Shown here one piece after another: positions 6,345-7,627 of a DNA stretch of 7,627 bases; position 1 is the first letter of the stretch, and each line of letters begins with the position of its first letter. The stretch spans positions 1 through 7,627 of the forward strand of contig JAGAZK010000193.1 in the NCBI GenBank assembly GCA_017940085.1, read 5' to 3'. Both the position numbers and the translations under genes were made by a program. The notes under the pieces were generated by a model. The model worked only from the letters and a program-made list of their open reading frames with translations. It made no database searches and was not told where the DNA came from. Origin of the DNA: Campylobacter sp. (GTDB lineage: Bacteria > Campylobacterota > Campylobacteria > Campylobacterales > Campylobacteraceae).

Positions 6345-7046
6345 ATGAAAAAATACTTTATTGTGCTTTGTTTGATTTTTTGTGGATATAGTTTTGGTAG
6401 TGAAGTAAGCTTATTTGCAGGTGGAGCACAAACCAGAAATATCTACACAAACCAAAAAGAAACTAAATTTAAAATCGCTTTAGAATACAATGATTTTAAT
6501 CAATTTGATACTTCGCTTGGCTGGGGAGCGGATTTTAGATTTATGAACTCAACGACTAAATTTTATGATTTGGAGCTTTTTGGCGGGATTAAATTTGGTC
6601 AAAGAGATTATGTTGGTGAGTTTAGGCTTTTGCCGCTTGGAGTGGGGCTTTTGTATTCTCATTTTAAGCGAGATTTTCTTATAGGCGATGATCCAAAGCA
6701 TTCTAGCAATCAAACTGCTGATTCGATGGATAGTTTTTATTATAAATTTCGTGTTGAATATCTTAGAAATATCAATTATGACACAGTGTTAAATTTGGGA
6801 TTTTTCTACCAAAGGGGATTTTATAGTTTTAGTGCAGATGATAGCTGGAATTTTTATTCTATGAGCTACAAACCGCGTGGAATTGGGCTTAATGCTGGGA
6901 TTGAATATATGGTAGATCCAAAAGTATCTTTAGGAGTAAATTTAGCTTATACTAGTGTCAATGATTATATATTTAGAAACAAAACCAGACTTTATGTAGG
7001 AGACGGACTTAGCGGTATGGTCGGACTTAGATATAGTTTTGACTAA
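6345..7046 (+). CDS. Predicted outer-membrane beta-barrel protein (unknown function)
   Basis: I do not recognise the specific family. The 233-residue product begins with a Sec signal peptide: MKK, hydrophobic core to about residue 14, probable cleavage after SFG at 18, leaving SEVSLF. The mature chain has alternating aromatic/hydrophobic and polar residues in short strands ending at glycines or turns (for example DLELFGGIKFG 75-85, GEFRLLPLGVGLLY 91-104, VSLGVNLAYTSV 194-205, GMVGLRYSF 224-232). Many Tyr, Phe and Gly are present and there are no cysteines after the signal. This suits a small barrel of about eight strands in the outer membrane. The last strand ends RYSFD, with one Asp after the terminal Phe expected for the BAM signal. 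The ATG at 6345 has AGGAGA 4 nt upstream. The next gene is a divergent paralogue. Function is unknown; porin, adhesin or structural barrel are all possible. Confidence 0.8.
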   Translation: MKKYFIVLCLIFCGYSFGSEVSLFAGGAQTRNIYTNQKETKFKIALEYNDFNQFDTSLGWGADFRFMNSTTKFYDLELFGGIKFGQRDYVGEFRLLPLGVGLLYSHFKRDFLIGDDPKHSSNQTADSMDSFYYKFRVEYLRNINYDTVLNLGFFYQRGFYSFSADDSWNFYSMSYKPRGIGLNAGIEYMVDPKVSLGVNLAYTSVNDYIFRNKTRLYVGDGLSGMVGLRYSFD

Positions 7047-7059
7047 GCTTATTTAGATA

Positions 7060-7074
7060 AAATTTGCCAAATTT
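7060..7074 (+). promoter_or_regulatory. AAATTTG-C-CAAATTT dyad in the leader of the second barrel gene
   Basis: A 7-bp inverted repeat with a single central C ends 3 nt before the ribosome binding site AGGAG (7078-7082). Together with the following 8 nt it matches 6318-6339 except for one inserted C and one T-to-A change. A -10-like TAAAAT (7058-7063) overlaps its left end and would start transcription near 7070, so this gene may have its own promoter. Its role as operator, hairpin or duplicated remnant is unproven. Confidence 0.35.
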
Positions 7075-7088
7075 ATTAGGAGTGCTAA

Positions 7089-7627
7089 ATGAAAAAGCTG
7101 TTTTTTGGAGCTTGGATTGCTCTTTTGGGCGTGAGTTTATCATTTGGTATCACAAATGAGATTTGGATTTATGGTGGAGCTGCAAAAAGTGGCTATGATG
7201 GCTCGTTTAACAAATACAAATACACAGATCCTTCTACTTCGCCAGTAACTTTTGTATATGAAACAAAACAAGCCAAAAGCGAATATGGCTCATCTTTTGG
7301 CATAAAATATAGATTATTTCCTGATTATTTTGGTTTTGCTTTAGATGCAGGTATTGGGGCACAAAATAGCGAATTTATGAGAATTAATAATTTTGAACTT
7401 GTTAGCGGACTTGCGTTTGGTGATATTTCTAGCATAGGAAGTTTTAGGATAAAACCGCTTGGTTTTGGGCTAAATATGCTTAGTTTTGATCCAAATTTCG
7501 TAGGTCAAATAGGCACACAAAATTTCGTCAAAAAGCTAGAAGATAGCGATGGAAACGATATTTTTGCTAAATATTATTCATATTATGCGAATATAGAAGA
7601 TATTTATAGTATTTTTTATAAAGGCGG
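7089..7627 (+). CDS. Second predicted outer-membrane beta-barrel protein, 3' end outside window
   Basis: An ATG at 7089, 6 nt after AGGAG, opens a frame that stays open for 179 codons to the right edge. It begins with a Sec signal peptide (MKKLFFGAWIALLGVSLSFG, cleavage probably after residue 20). The mature part has strands rich in Tyr, Phe and Gly: EIWIYGGAAKSG 24-35, YGSSFGIKYRLF 68-79, FGFALDAGIGAQ 83-94, GSFRIKPLGFGLNML 119-133. It shares with its upstream neighbour the SFG cleavage site, the following E(V/I)xx(F/Y)xGGA and the core GxFRxxPLGxGL, so the two are divergent tandem paralogues. The last visible part (about 160-179) is rich in Tyr, Asp and Ile and may be a long extracellular loop. 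Function unknown; the 3' end is not seen. Confidence 0.75.
   Translation, partial: MKKLFFGAWIALLGVSLSFGITNEIWIYGGAAKSGYDGSFNKYKYTDPSTSPVTFVYETKQAKSEYGSSFGIKYRLFPDYFGFALDAGIGAQNSEFMRINNFELVSGLAFGDISSIGSFRIKPLGFGLNMLSFDPNFVGQIGTQNFVKKLEDSDGNDIFAKYYSYYANIEDIYSIFYKG

Noticed and set aside
6372..6386. Possible lipoprotein signal (LIFCG) in the first barrel protein
   Set aside because: The residue before Cys13 is Phe, which does not fit the lipobox [LVI][ASTVI][GAS]C. A normal SFG cleavage site follows.

Overview
The window is ordinary chromosomal DNA of an epsilonproteobacterium, most probably a Campylobacter. The DNA is AT-rich and rich in AGA/ATA codons and in the hexamer AAATTT. The block aroQ - M24 peptidase - folK - flhF - flhG is, from memory, the same gene order as in Helicobacter pylori (HP1038 to HP1034). 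The rightward amidohydrolase - sppA pair matches Cj0067-Cj0068 of C. jejuni. In C. jejuni I recall folK next to aroQ without the peptidase, so a species outside the jejuni group is likely. The species is inference.

Left part (about 1-4200), minus strand: one tightly packed operon reading leftward from a promoter near 4190. It runs aroQ (type II dehydroquinase, shikimate pathway), an M24 metallopeptidase, folK (folate synthesis), flhF (SRP-type GTPase for polar flagella), flhG (MinD-like ATPase that stimulates FlhF), then the first codons of a further gene cut by the window edge. Neighbouring genes overlap by 4 to 17 bp, so translational coupling is likely and the flagellar placement pair is transcribed with housekeeping genes. 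No other promoter is obvious inside the operon.

Centre (4163-4243): an 81-bp divergent intergenic region, the longest gene-free stretch in the window. It holds two back-to-back promoters so close that RNA polymerase footprints should overlap.

Right part (4244-7627), plus strand: mqnF (aminofutalosine-deaminase-family amidohydrolase) overlapping sppA (membrane-anchored Ser/Lys protease), then two tandem, divergent genes for small secreted proteins that look like outer-membrane beta-barrels. The second is cut by the window edge. Both barrel genes are preceded by nearly the same short leader: an AAATTTG/CAAATTT dyad followed by the ribosome binding site.

No RNA genes, insertion sequences, CRISPR arrays or signs of recent transfer were seen. 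I do not see an obvious undescribed system. The least characterised part is the barrel pair with its repeated leader, and secondary points of interest are the poly-A/T tracts in folK upstream of flhF and the very high density of AAATTT.
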